This document shows positions 7,101 to 14,436 of a stretch of 20,733 bases of DNA, piece by piece. The position numbers were made by a program, and so were the translations under genes. How positions within the stretch are numbered: the stretch's first letter is position 1; each line of letters starts with the position of its first letter. The stretch is taken from positions 1-20,733 of the forward strand of contig JBAVEL010000091.1 in the NCBI GenBank assembly GCA_049587715.1. Direction: 5' to 3'. The stretch comes from JBAVEL01 sp049587715. GTDB lineage: Bacteria > Bacteroidota > Ignavibacteria > UBA10030 > UBA6906. A model generated the notes under the pieces. That model worked only from the letters and a program-made list of their open reading frames with translations, was not told the DNA's origin and ran no database searches.

Positions 7101-7982
7101 ATGAAACGGCACTCTCCCCGCTTCCTTTCGCTCGTCGGCCGTGCGCGGCGCGGTGTCCGGGTCATCCGGGCCGCCACGGTTCTGAGGAGGACGCGCGAGG
7201 GAAGGTCCCCGCTCCTGGTGGACATCCGGGAGGATCACGAATGGAAGAGGGGGCATGCGCCGGGGGCACTCCACATCGGCAGGGGTATTCTCGAACGGGA
7301 TATCGAGCGTGCAGTGCCGGACCCCGATACCGAAATCGTTCTGTATTGTGGAGGGGGGTACCGCTCCTCCCTGGCGGCGGCCTCCCTGAAGGCGATGGGC
7401 TACCGGAACGTGAAGTCCATGGCGGGGGGCTGGCGCGCATGGAGGAAGGAGGGGGGATCGGCCCGGCGCCGGGGGGGAGGCCGCTTCGGAGCTCTCCACC
7501 GTTTGTGCCTGGCTGCCCTGCTGACGGGGGGAATCGCGGGGTGCGGGGCCCCGGGCGACGGGGGGAGCCACTCCTATCGCCCCGTGCTCCGCGCCGAGCT
7601 CTCGCGCGACGGGGCTCGGGACATCCGGGAGGCTTGCCGGGAGGCCGGGCGGACGGGGAGGCGGGTGCTGGTGGAGGTGGGGGGGGACTGGTGTATCTGG
7701 TGCCGCCGGCTGGATGCCTTCCTGGAGGGTCATCCCGCGATCCAGACTGCCCTCCACAGGCGGTTCGTGCTCGTCAGGGTGCATGCCCGGAGAGACCAGA
7801 GAAACGAGAAGGCCCTGGGGCGCTTTCCTCCCGTTGCGGGGTATCCGCACTTCTTTGTCCTGGATGCCGGGGGGGAGTTTCTGCACTCACAGGATACGGC
7901 GGAACTGGAGAAAGGGGAGAGCTACGACCACCTCAAGCTGATGCGTTTTCTCGAGCTCTGGGGAACCCCCGGCGGCTCATAG
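7101..7982 (+). CDS. Rhodanese domain fused to a membrane segment and a thioredoxin-like domain
   Basis: The first 120 residues are a rhodanese domain: LVDIREDHEWKRGHAPGA, then the active-site loop CGGGYR with Cys83, then MAGGWRAWRKEG. Residues 133-148 (LCLAALLTGGIAGC) are hydrophobic and end in a lipobox-like Cys148. Residues 190-270 are a thioredoxin fold with the redox motif WCIWC (Cys198, Cys201) and the cis-proline region GYPHFFVLD. The likely topology is cytoplasmic rhodanese, one membrane pass, periplasmic thioredoxin. That would link sulfur transfer or persulfide supply inside to disulfide chemistry outside. The start is ATG 7101, 22 bases after apaG; its ribosome binding site is weak. 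G runs (six at 7451-7456, seven at 7471-7477) sit exactly between the two halves, so an indel that joins two genes cannot be excluded. Domain calls are firm; the fused role is inferred. Confidence 0.8.
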   Translation: MKRHSPRFLSLVGRARRGVRVIRAATVLRRTREGRSPLLVDIREDHEWKRGHAPGALHIGRGILERDIERAVPDPDTEIVLYCGGGYRSSLAAASLKAMGYRNVKSMAGGWRAWRKEGGSARRRGGGRFGALHRLCLAALLTGGIAGCGAPGDGGSHSYRPVLRAELSRDGARDIREACREAGRTGRRVLVEVGGDWCIWCRRLDAFLEGHPAIQTALHRRFVLVRVHARRDQRNEKALGRFPPVAGYPHFFVLDAGGEFLHSQDTAELEKGESYDHLKLMRFLELWGTPGGS

Positions 7983-7986
7983 GCGT

Positions 7987-8011
7987 CCCCGGGGAGGGCG
8001 CGCCCCCGGGG
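7987..8011 (+). terminator. Strong hairpin after the rhodanese-thioredoxin gene
   Basis: Two copies of the self-complementary CCCCGGGG (7987-7994 and 8004-8011) pair as an 8-base stem with a 9-base loop. The hairpin starts four bases after the stop TAG and is followed by a weak T-rich stretch (GGTTCCTT). The next promoter starts eight bases downstream, which fits a terminator that closes the nuo-dut-apaG unit. Confidence 0.55.
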
Positions 8012-8018
8012 CGGTTCC

Positions 8019-8047
8019 TTGATACTGAGCCCTCCAATGGGTATCTT
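8019..8047 (+). promoter_or_regulatory. Probable promoter of the DipZ-like/metH unit
   Basis: TTGATA at 8019-8024, a 17-base spacer and TATCTT at 8042-8047 match the TTGnnn-N17-TAnnTT layout seen elsewhere in the window. Transcription would start near 8054, about 18 bases before GTG 8072. This placement supports GTG 8072 as the start of the following gene, because longer forms in that frame would begin before the transcript. Confidence 0.6.
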
Positions 8048-8071
8048 CCGCCTGTTTCCGACGGGGGGTGT

Positions 8072-9082
8072 GTGAACGTATTCGAGGACAGGCGGGAATC
8101 GACGAGGGCCCGCGAGCTCTGCGGGGACTACTGGCTCAACGGGGGGCCTCTCCCTCTTGCCGCGCACAGGGGACAGACCATTCTGTTGTTTTTCTGGGAT
8201 TTCACCTGTGTGCACTCGCTTCAGATTCTTCCGGCGGTTTCCGAGTGGGACAGGGAGTACCGGGGCCTGGGTCTTCTGAGCGCCGGCGTCCACACCCCCC
8301 GGTTCCCGTTCGGTCGGGAGCCGGGAGGTGTGGAAACCGCCCTCCGCCGCCACGGGGTGGACTTTCCCGTGGTGTTGGATAACCAGGGCCTGATCGCAGC
8401 CGGGTACGGGGTCTCTGCCCTCCCCGCCTTCCGCGTTGTGGACCACCGTGGAGCGGTCCGCTTTTGCTTTCCGGGGGATGTCCATCTGTTCGAGGTTGAG
8501 CACGCCCTGCGGGCGCTTCTCCACGAGGCGGGCCCGGGCCGGGAACTTCCCCTTCCCCGGATAAGCCGGGGAGAAGGTGCCCGGGGGCGGGCCGCGGCGG
8601 ATCTGCTGATGGGGTACGGGAAGGGGAGTCTGGGCAATGTGGAGGGATACAGTCCGGAGGCGGTGGTGCGCTATGAGGATCCGGGGATCTACCTGGAAGG
8701 CCGCTTCTATGCCGCCGGATGCTGGCAGAATGGGCGGGATTGCCTCAGGTTCGATCCGGCACAGGAGGGGGAGGGCCGGATTGTGGTCTCGCACCGCTCC
8801 GCAGAGGTGGCCGCGGTGATCAGATCGGAGGAAACGCCCCAGTCCCTGGTGGAGGTGCTGCAGGACGGCGCGCCCCTTGAGGCGTCTGCCGGAGGGGGGG
8901 ACATCCGCCGCACGGCGGACGGCCGCACCCTGGTGCGGGTGCGGGAGGGGAGGGCGTACTCCCTGATCCTGAACGGTGACGGCGCGCCGCACCTTCTCCA
9001 GATGATCACCCGCAGCGGTGGTTGTGCGTTCTACGCGCTGATGTTCTCCCCGGCGGGCGTTTCCGAAACGGCGCCGCGATAG
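8072..9082 (+). CDS. DipZ/TlpA-like thioredoxin-fold protein with CVHS active site and a C-terminal sandwich domain
   Basis: Residues 18-165 match the redoxin domain found in DipZ and NHLRC2-type proteins: DYWLNGGPLPLAAHRGQTIL, LLFFWDFTC, LGLLSAGVHTPRFPF, VDFPVVLDNQG and YGVSALPAFRVVDHRGAVRF. The redox site that is normally CxxC (CINC) is here Cys46-Val-His-Ser49, so the resolving cysteine is lost. Residues about 190-336 resemble the carbohydrate-binding-like module at the end of DipZ (YYLEGRFYAAGCW-type strand, here IYLEGRFYAAGCW). No signal peptide or membrane segment is seen, so it may be cytoplasmic. The start GTG 8072 follows a G-rich stretch and the promoter at 8019. It ends 13 bases before the first metH gene, so it is likely cotranscribed with it. 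It cannot act as a standard dithiol oxidoreductase; a monothiol, peroxidase-like or binding role is possible. Confidence 0.75.
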   Translation: MNVFEDRRESTRARELCGDYWLNGGPLPLAAHRGQTILLFFWDFTCVHSLQILPAVSEWDREYRGLGLLSAGVHTPRFPFGREPGGVETALRRHGVDFPVVLDNQGLIAAGYGVSALPAFRVVDHRGAVRFCFPGDVHLFEVEHALRALLHEAGPGRELPLPRISRGEGARGRAAADLLMGYGKGSLGNVEGYSPEAVVRYEDPGIYLEGRFYAAGCWQNGRDCLRFDPAQEGEGRIVVSHRSAEVAAVIRSEETPQSLVEVLQDGAPLEASAGGGDIRRTADGRTLVRVREGRAYSLILNGDGAPHLLQMITRSGGCAFYALMFSPAGVSETAPR

Positions 9083-9095
9083 GCGGAGGTCCTGC

Positions 9096-10916
9096 GTGAA
9101 GTCATTCTCCGACATCCTGCGTGAGAAGGTCATCGTCTTCGACGGTGCCATGGGAACGCACCTGCAGGGCCAGCAGCTTTCGGCGGATGACTTCGGCGGA
9201 GAGCACCTGCAGGGGTGCAACGAGGTTCTGGTTGTTTCCCGCCCCGCGGCCGTGGAGAATGTCCATCGGGACTATCTGGAGGCCGGCTGCGATGTGGTGG
9301 AGACCGACACCTTCGGGGGTTCGGCAATCGTCCTGGCCGAATACGGGCTGGAAGACCGGGCCTACGATCTGAACCTGGCGGCCGCCCGGCTTGCGCGGAG
9401 GATGGCCGACGCGTTCTCCACGCCCGCCCATCCGCGGTTTGTGGCGGGGTCCCTGGGCCCCACCACCAAGCTTCCCTCCCTGGGGCACATCACGTTCGCC
9501 GAGATGGCCGCCGCCTACCGGGTCCAGGCCCGCGGTCTGGTGGATGGGGGTGTGCACCTGCTCTGTCTGGAGACCTGCCAGGACATGCTCCAGGCGAAGG
9601 CGGCCCTGGTCGGGATCTTCGCCTGCTTGGAAGAGGCCCGCAGGCGGATCCCCGTCATCGCGTCGGTGACGGTGGAGTCGGTGGGCACGATGCTGCTGGG
9701 GACGGAGATCCCGGCGGCACTCGTCACCCTGGAAGCCCTCCCGGTGGACGTGATCGGGATGAACTGCGCCACAGGCCCCGCCGAGATGTCCGAGCACATC
9801 CGCGTGCTCTCGGCAACCAGTCCGCGTCCCGTCTCGGTGATGCCCAACGCCGGCATACCGGAAAACGTGGGCGGCCGCGCACACTACCGGCTGGGAGCCG
9901 GCGAGTTTGTCCGCTTCATGGAACACTATGTGCGCGATCTGGGGGTCTCCATCGTGGGCGGATGCTGCGGAACGACCCCCGGTCATATCCGGAAACTGGC
10001 GGAAACAGTGGGCGGCCTGTCCCCCCGGCCGAGGACGCCCGTGTTCGTTCCGAGCGCTTCCAGCCTGTATCAGGCCGCGCCCCTCCGGACGGATCCCCCC
10101 CCCGTGCTCATCGGCGAGCGCACCAATGCAAACGGGAGCCGGCAGTTCCGCGACCTTCTTGACCGCGAGGACTGGGAGGGAATCGTGGCAATGGGCAGGG
10201 AGGCGATCCGGGAGGGGGCGCACATGGTGGACGTGTGTGCCGCCTATGTGGGCCGCGATGAGATGCGGGACATGCGCGCAATCCTTTCCCGGTTCAACAC
10301 GCAGGTCCCTCTGCCCGTCGTCATCGATTCCACGGAAACCCCCGTCATTGAAGAGGCCCTCCGGCTGCTGGGCGGCAAGGCGGTGGTGAACTCGATCAAC
10401 CTGGAGGACGGGGAAGAGCGGGCGGAGCGGATATTGCGGCTCTGCCGGACCTACGGTGCCGCGGTGATTGCCCTGACCATCGACGAAGAGGGGATGACCA
10501 AAACAGCCGCGCGCAAGCTTGCCGTGGCCCGGCGCATCTGCCGCCTGGCGGTCGACGGCCACGGCATGCAGCCGCACGACATCATTGTGGACCCGCTCAC
10601 CTTCACCCTCGGGTCGGGTGACGAGGAGTTCCGCCGCGCGGGCATCGAGACGCTGGAGGCCATCCGGCTCATCAAGCGCGAACTCCCCGGGGTCCGCACC
10701 ATCCTCGGTGTCAGCAACATCTCCTTCGGCCTTGCGCCGGCGGCGCGGCACGCGCTCAACAGCGTCTTCCTTCACTACGCCGTCGAGGCGGGTCTGGACA
10801 TGGCCATTGTGCATGCGTCCCGCATCATGCCTCTGTACAGAATCGACGACCGGGGAAGGGAGCTCTGCCGGCAGCTCCTCTTCGACGAGCGCCGCTTCGA
10901 GGAGGTGCTCCCATGA
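9096..10916 (+). CDS. metH: Methionine synthase, homocysteine- and folate-binding half (split MetH)
   Basis: N-terminal half of cobalamin-dependent methionine synthase. The homocysteine domain (residues 1-320) keeps DGAMGTHLQ, ETDTFGGSAIVLAEYGL and the three zinc ligands Cys224 (MNCATGP), Cys290 and Cys291 (GGCCGTTPGHI). The methyltetrahydrofolate domain (about 335-600) keeps IGERTNANGSRQFRDLL, ARKLAVARRI, DPLTFTLGSGDEEF and LGVSNISFGL. The protein stops after 606 residues, exactly where the B12 cap domain begins in one-piece MetH. The start is GTG 9096 with GGCGGAGGT 6 bases upstream. The stop overlaps the next gene by ATGA, so both halves should be made in equal amounts and work as a complex. 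Methyl transfer from CH3-folate to homocysteine through B12 is inferred from domains. Confidence 0.95.
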   Translation: MKSFSDILREKVIVFDGAMGTHLQGQQLSADDFGGEHLQGCNEVLVVSRPAAVENVHRDYLEAGCDVVETDTFGGSAIVLAEYGLEDRAYDLNLAAARLARRMADAFSTPAHPRFVAGSLGPTTKLPSLGHITFAEMAAAYRVQARGLVDGGVHLLCLETCQDMLQAKAALVGIFACLEEARRRIPVIASVTVESVGTMLLGTEIPAALVTLEALPVDVIGMNCATGPAEMSEHIRVLSATSPRPVSVMPNAGIPENVGGRAHYRLGAGEFVRFMEHYVRDLGVSIVGGCCGTTPGHIRKLAETVGGLSPRPRTPVFVPSASSLYQAAPLRTDPPPVLIGERTNANGSRQFRDLLDREDWEGIVAMGREAIREGAHMVDVCAAYVGRDEMRDMRAILSRFNTQVPLPVVIDSTETPVIEEALRLLGGKAVVNSINLEDGEERAERILRLCRTYGAAVIALTIDEEGMTKTAARKLAVARRICRLAVDGHGMQPHDIIVDPLTFTLGSGDEEFRRAGIETLEAIRLIKRELPGVRTILGVSNISFGLAPAARHALNSVFLHYAVEAGLDMAIVHASRIMPLYRIDDRGRELCRQLLFDERRFEEVLP

Positions 10917-12619
10917 CGGCCGAAGGCACACAGCGCAGGACGGTGTTCGATCCCCTGGCCGAGCTGATGCGGCACTACGCGGGCCGGGAGGATGAAAAGC
11001 GGGAGAAGCCCACGCCGGCCGGCACGGTGGAGGAACGGCTGCGCCGGCGTATTGTGGACGGGGACCGATCCGGACTCCAGGCGGACCTGGACGAAGCGCT
11101 CCGGTCCCGCCCCCCGCTGGATATCATCAACTCCGTCCTCCTGGAGGGCATGAAGACCGTCGGCGAGCTGTTCGGAAGCGGCCAGATGCAGCTTCCGTTC
11201 GTCCTCCAGTCCGCGGAGGCGATGAAGGCGGCCGTGGCCTATCTGGAACCCCACATGGACCGCGCCCAGACCGCCGCCAAGGGAACGATGGTGATAGCCA
11301 CCGTGAAGGGGGATGTCCACGACATCGGGAAGAACCTGGTGGACATCATCCTCACGAACAACGGCTACCGGGTGGTGAACCTGGGGATCAAGGTGAGTCT
11401 GGAGTCGATGCTGCACGCGGTGGCCGAGCACGGGGCCGATGCCCTGGGCATGAGCGGTCTTCTGGTCAAGTCCACCCTCGTCATGAAGGAGAACCTGGAG
11501 GTCATGAACGAGCGCGGCATCACCCTGCCGGTGGTGCTGGGGGGCGCCGCGCTCACCCGGCGGTACGTGGAACAGGAACTGTGCGCGATCTACGGGGGAA
11601 AGGTCGTGTATGCGAACGATGCCTTCGACGGACTCCGTTTCATGGCTTCGGTCATGGGCGGTTCCCCGGCCGACGGGGCGGAGCCGGCGCCGCAGGAAAC
11701 CGTGGAGGCGGCCCTGACGGGGGCTGAAGCCAAGATCGCCCTCGCCGAAGCGGAACTCGCCATCCCTGCGGCTTCCCCCGCCGCGGGGAGCCGCGCCGTG
11801 CGTCCCGTGTCCCGGGATGTTCCCATTCCGGAGCCGCCGTTCTGGGGTGTGCGCGTCGTGGAGGACGTCCCGCTGGAGGAGGTGTTCCGCTACGTCAACG
11901 AAACGGCCCTGATCAGGGGGCAATGGCAGGTACGGAAGGGTTCCATGAGCGGCCAGGAGTACGATCGCTTCCTGCGGGAGAGGGTGTATCCGGATTACGG
12001 GGCCTTGAAGGAACGGATCATGCGGGGGCGGCTGCTGGAGCCCCGCGTGGCGTACGGGTACTTCCCCTGCCGGTCCGAGGGAAACGACCTTGTGATCTGC
12101 ATGGAGGACCACAGGAACGAACGGACCCGTTTCACCTTCCCGAGGCAGAAGGGCGGCCGGAACCTGTGCCTGGCGGACTTCTTCGCCCCCGCCGGCGGAG
12201 GACGCACGGACGTGGTGGCGTTCCAGCTCGTAACCATGGGGAGAGGGGCCTCTGAAGAGGCTGCCCGCCTCTACGCGGCCGGCGACTACCGGGATTACCT
12301 CTACTTCCACGGCCTGAGCGTGGAGGCGGCGGAGGCCCTGGCGGAGCTGTGGCACAAGAGGATCCGGGAGGAACTGGGAATCGCCGGAGGGGACGCGACG
12401 GACATCCGGCGGCTGTTCTCGCAGGGATACCAGGGATCCCGGTACAGCTTCGGTTATCCGGCCTGTCCGAATCTGGAGGACCAGGAGAAGCTCTGTGCGC
12501 TCCTGGAAGCCGGGCGTATCGGGGTGCGGCTCACCGAGGGCTTCTCCCTGGACCCCGAGCAGAGCACGAACGCCCTGATCGCCCACCACCCCGAGGCCCG
12601 GTATTTCAACATACGGTAG
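10913..12619 (+). CDS. metH: Methionine synthase, cobalamin-binding and reactivation half (split MetH)
   Basis: C-terminal half of methionine synthase, 568 residues. Order: a polar N-terminal tail (1-40), the helical B12 cap (about 42-125, ending in PFVLQSAEAMKAAVAYLEP), and the Rossmann B12 domain with the lower-ligand motif GDVHDIGKN (His136), MSGLLVKSTLVMKENLEVM and VLGGAALTRRYVE. A linker of about 60 residues rich in Ala and Pro follows. Last is the AdoMet-dependent activation domain (about 305-568) with RGQWQVRKG and the AdoMet-binding RYSFGYPACP (from residue 510). All motifs needed for reductive reactivation are present. Translation is coupled to the first half through ATGA at 10913-10916. 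The activation domain shows this is a full MetH and not a corrinoid protein for another methyltransferase. Confidence 0.95.
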   Translation: MTAEGTQRRTVFDPLAELMRHYAGREDEKREKPTPAGTVEERLRRRIVDGDRSGLQADLDEALRSRPPLDIINSVLLEGMKTVGELFGSGQMQLPFVLQSAEAMKAAVAYLEPHMDRAQTAAKGTMVIATVKGDVHDIGKNLVDIILTNNGYRVVNLGIKVSLESMLHAVAEHGADALGMSGLLVKSTLVMKENLEVMNERGITLPVVLGGAALTRRYVEQELCAIYGGKVVYANDAFDGLRFMASVMGGSPADGAEPAPQETVEAALTGAEAKIALAEAELAIPAASPAAGSRAVRPVSRDVPIPEPPFWGVRVVEDVPLEEVFRYVNETALIRGQWQVRKGSMSGQEYDRFLRERVYPDYGALKERIMRGRLLEPRVAYGYFPCRSEGNDLVICMEDHRNERTRFTFPRQKGGRNLCLADFFAPAGGGRTDVVAFQLVTMGRGASEEAARLYAAGDYRDYLYFHGLSVEAAEALAELWHKRIREELGIAGGDATDIRRLFSQGYQGSRYSFGYPACPNLEDQEKLCALLEAGRIGVRLTEGFSLDPEQSTNALIAHHPEARYFNIR

Positions 12620-12627
12620 GACGGCCT

Positions 12628-12658
12628 CCCGCGGGGGTGTTGCTTCTTCCCCCTCGGG
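12628..12658. repeat. Inverted repeat overlapping the pgs promoter -35
   Basis: CCCGCGGGGG at 12628-12637 and CCCCCTCGGG at 12649-12658 pair in nine of ten positions, with an 11-base centre that contains the whole -35 hexamer of the pgsB promoter. As RNA it would be a terminator-like hairpin nine bases after the metH stop, without a T tract. As DNA it could be an operator. The sequence alone does not separate these. Confidence 0.4.
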
Positions 12659-12668
12659 GTGCTATCTT
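12640..12668 (+). promoter_or_regulatory. Probable promoter of the poly-gamma-glutamate operon
   Basis: TTGCTT at 12640-12645, a 17-base spacer and TATCTT at 12663-12668. It matches the local promoter shape. Transcription would start near 12675 and give a leader of about 110 bases before pgsB. The -35 lies inside an inverted repeat, so this promoter is a candidate for regulation. Confidence 0.55.
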
Positions 12669-12753
12669 GACGGGAGCCGTTCTCTGAAGAGCTCCTCCCC
12701 TGCGCTGTCGCCACCGCGGTGCCCTCGTCCCGTCTTCTCTCATGCCTGCCCCG

Positions 12754-12774
12754 CCGGAGGAGAATCCGCTCCGG
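12754..12774 (+). promoter_or_regulatory. Hairpin just upstream of the pgsB ribosome binding site
   Basis: CCGGAG (12754-12759) and CTCCGG (12769-12774) form a 6-base stem with a 9-base loop. The next bases, GGGGGG, are the likely ribosome binding region for GTG 12785. The 5' arm also holds an anti-Shine-Dalgarno-like purine run (GGAGGAGA), which could compete for ribosomes. It may tune pgsB translation. Confidence 0.35.
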
Positions 12775-12784
12775 GGGGCTCGGT

Positions 12785-13984
12785 GTGATCCCTATGTACA
12801 GCGCCCTCATACTCTCGGTATTCCTGGCGGCCGGCATTGTCTACGGTCTGGTGGAATACGTCCGGCACCAGCGGAATCTCCGGCGCATACCTGTCCGGAT
12901 CCATATCAACGGGACCCGCGGGAAGTCCAGCGTCACCCGACTCATCGGGGCCGGGCTCCGCCGGGGGGGCATCCGCGCCGTTACGAAGGTCACCGGCACC
13001 TTCCCCCGCCTGGTGCTGGAGGACGGGAGCGAGACCAGCATCCACCGGCGGGGTGATGCCAACATCATCGAACAGGTCGGCATCGTGGAGTTTGCCGCGC
13101 AACGCAGCGCCGCGGCCCTGGTGATCGAGTGCATGGCCCTGGAGCCCCTGTACCAGAGGATCACCGAGCGCCAGATGCTGAGGGCCCACGTGGGGGTGAT
13201 CACGAACGTCCGCCTGGATCATGTGGACGTGATGGGTTCCACGGTGGAGGCGATTGCCGGGGCGCTGGCGGAGACCATTCCGGCGGGGGGCCACCTGTTC
13301 ACGGGGGAAGCGGAGGCGGCCGCCCTGCTGCGGGAGCGGGCCGCCCGGCTCGGGGCCGAGCTCCACGCGAGCGACGGGTCGACCGTCACCGACGAGGAGA
13401 TGCGCGGGTTCCCCTACATCGAGCACCCCTCCAATGTCGCTCTCGCCCTGGATGTCTGCAGACATCTCGGCGTGGACCGGTCGGCTGCTCTGGCGGGAAT
13501 GCACAGCGCCCTTCCGGATGCCGGCGTATTGCGGAGGTTCCGGGTCACGGAGCACGGACGGGAGATGGTGTTCTACAATGCGTTTGCAGCCAATGACCCC
13601 GACTCCACGCTGATGATCTGGACCCTCCTGGCCGACCGGGGGGAGTTGCAGGGCAGGCGCATTGTCCTGCTTAACACACGGCAGGACCGGATGGACCGGG
13701 CGCGCCAGCTGGCCCGCATGGTGGGGGGACGGCTGCGGGACCGGTGCGATGCCGTGGTGCTGATCGGAGAGGCAACGGAGGTGGTGCGGGGCATGGTGAA
13801 GGCGGCCGGGATGCCCCCCGCCGCCATCGTCCCCGTGGGCTGGACGGGGCCGGAGCAGGTGTTTGAACGTCTGCTTGGTCTCACGGTCGGGACCTCCACG
13901 ATTGTGGGGATCGGCAACATGGGAGGCATGGGGGCGGGTGTGGCGGAGTACTTCCAGCACAGGAGCCGGAACAACCATGGTTGA
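12785..13984 (+). CDS. pgsB: Poly-gamma-glutamate synthase PgsB/CapB (amide ligase)
   Basis: ATP-dependent ligase of the Mur ligase superfamily that adds glutamate to poly-gamma-glutamate at the inner face of the membrane, as a complex with PgsC. An N-terminal membrane segment (residues 6-24) is followed by the phosphate loop HINGTRGKSSV (about 40-50). KVTGTFPRLVLEDG, GDANIIEQV, ECMALEP, VITNVRLDHVDVMGSTVEAIA, FPYIEHPSNVALAL, NAFAANDPDSTL and GIGNMGGMG all have clear counterparts in Bacillus PgsB as I remember it. It is 399 residues against about 393 there. GTG 12785 is chosen because a G run precedes it at the right distance; ATG 12794 is the alternative. The 3' end overlaps pgsC by 8 bases. 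Confidence 0.95.
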   Translation: MIPMYSALILSVFLAAGIVYGLVEYVRHQRNLRRIPVRIHINGTRGKSSVTRLIGAGLRRGGIRAVTKVTGTFPRLVLEDGSETSIHRRGDANIIEQVGIVEFAAQRSAAALVIECMALEPLYQRITERQMLRAHVGVITNVRLDHVDVMGSTVEAIAGALAETIPAGGHLFTGEAEAAALLRERAARLGAELHASDGSTVTDEEMRGFPYIEHPSNVALALDVCRHLGVDRSAALAGMHSALPDAGVLRRFRVTEHGREMVFYNAFAANDPDSTLMIWTLLADRGELQGRRIVLLNTRQDRMDRARQLARMVGGRLRDRCDAVVLIGEATEVVRGMVKAAGMPPAAIVPVGWTGPEQVFERLLGLTVGTSTIVGIGNMGGMGAGVAEYFQHRSRNNHG

Positions 13985-14429
13985 GCTTGCCATCACGCTG
14001 GGACTCGTCCTGAGTCTCCTCGCCTACGAGGTGTTCGGGATGGCCGCCGGGGGGATTGTGGTTCCCGGCTACATTGCGCTCCAGATTCCCCACACGGACC
14101 GCCTTGCCGGGGTGCTCATCGTGAGCCTGGTGACCTATGCGGCGGTGAAGGCTCTGGGGAGCGTGACCTTCCTCTACGGGAGGCGCCAGATGGTGGTCTG
14201 TCTTCTCGTCGGCTGCATCCTCGCCAACCTCTCCCGGCAGTTCTTCACGCTCAACCTGGGCGGCTCCCTCGTGGAGCTCCAGGCCGTGGGCTGGGTGGTC
14301 CCGGGGCTGATCGCGCACTGGTTTGCCAAGCAGGGTATCTACAGGACTCTCTGCACGCTCCTGATCGCCTCCGTGATCGTCCGCCTGCTGGTGATTCTCT
14401 TCTACGGCGGCAGGCTTCTTCCCGCATGA
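13977..14429 (+). CDS. pgsC: Poly-gamma-glutamate synthase membrane subunit PgsC/CapC
   Basis: Integral membrane partner of PgsB. It is 150 residues (about 149 in Bacillus) with about five hydrophobic segments. Conserved pieces include AAGGIVVPGYIAL, LVTYAAVKALG, FLYGRRQMVV, GWVVPGLIAHWFAKQGIYRT and a hydrophobic C-terminal segment. The start ATG 13977 lies inside the end of pgsB, the usual coupling for this pair. The frame is open further upstream inside pgsB, but that is shadow sequence. Confidence 0.94.
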   Translation: MVELAITLGLVLSLLAYEVFGMAAGGIVVPGYIALQIPHTDRLAGVLIVSLVTYAAVKALGSVTFLYGRRQMVVCLLVGCILANLSRQFFTLNLGGSLVELQAVGWVVPGLIAHWFAKQGIYRTLCTLLIASVIVRLLVILFYGGRLLPA

Positions 14430-14436
14430 GGCGCCC

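Noticed and set aside
7241..8071. Upstream extension of the DipZ-like frame over the rhodanese-thioredoxin gene
   Set aside because: This part reads as Gly/Arg/Pro-rich shadow sequence of the real gene in another frame. The promoter at 8019 and GTG 8072 give a better start.
8567..9082. C-terminal part of the DipZ-like protein considered as a separate gene
   Set aside because: It continues in the same frame with no start signal, and the redoxin plus sandwich order matches the DipZ type.
9102..10931. Very long open frame on the - strand (about 609 codons) opposite metH; similar ones at 10775-12589, 1938-3590 and 5132-7225
   Set aside because: High GC content leaves the opposite strand nearly free of stops. 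The products show no family motif, are rich in His, Arg, Pro and Gly, and lie fully opposite well-conserved genes.
12742..13056. Open frame in the pgs leader starting at ATG 12742
   Set aside because: It overlaps the pgsB start in another frame and encodes a Pro/Gly/Arg-rich shadow. No conserved motif is seen.
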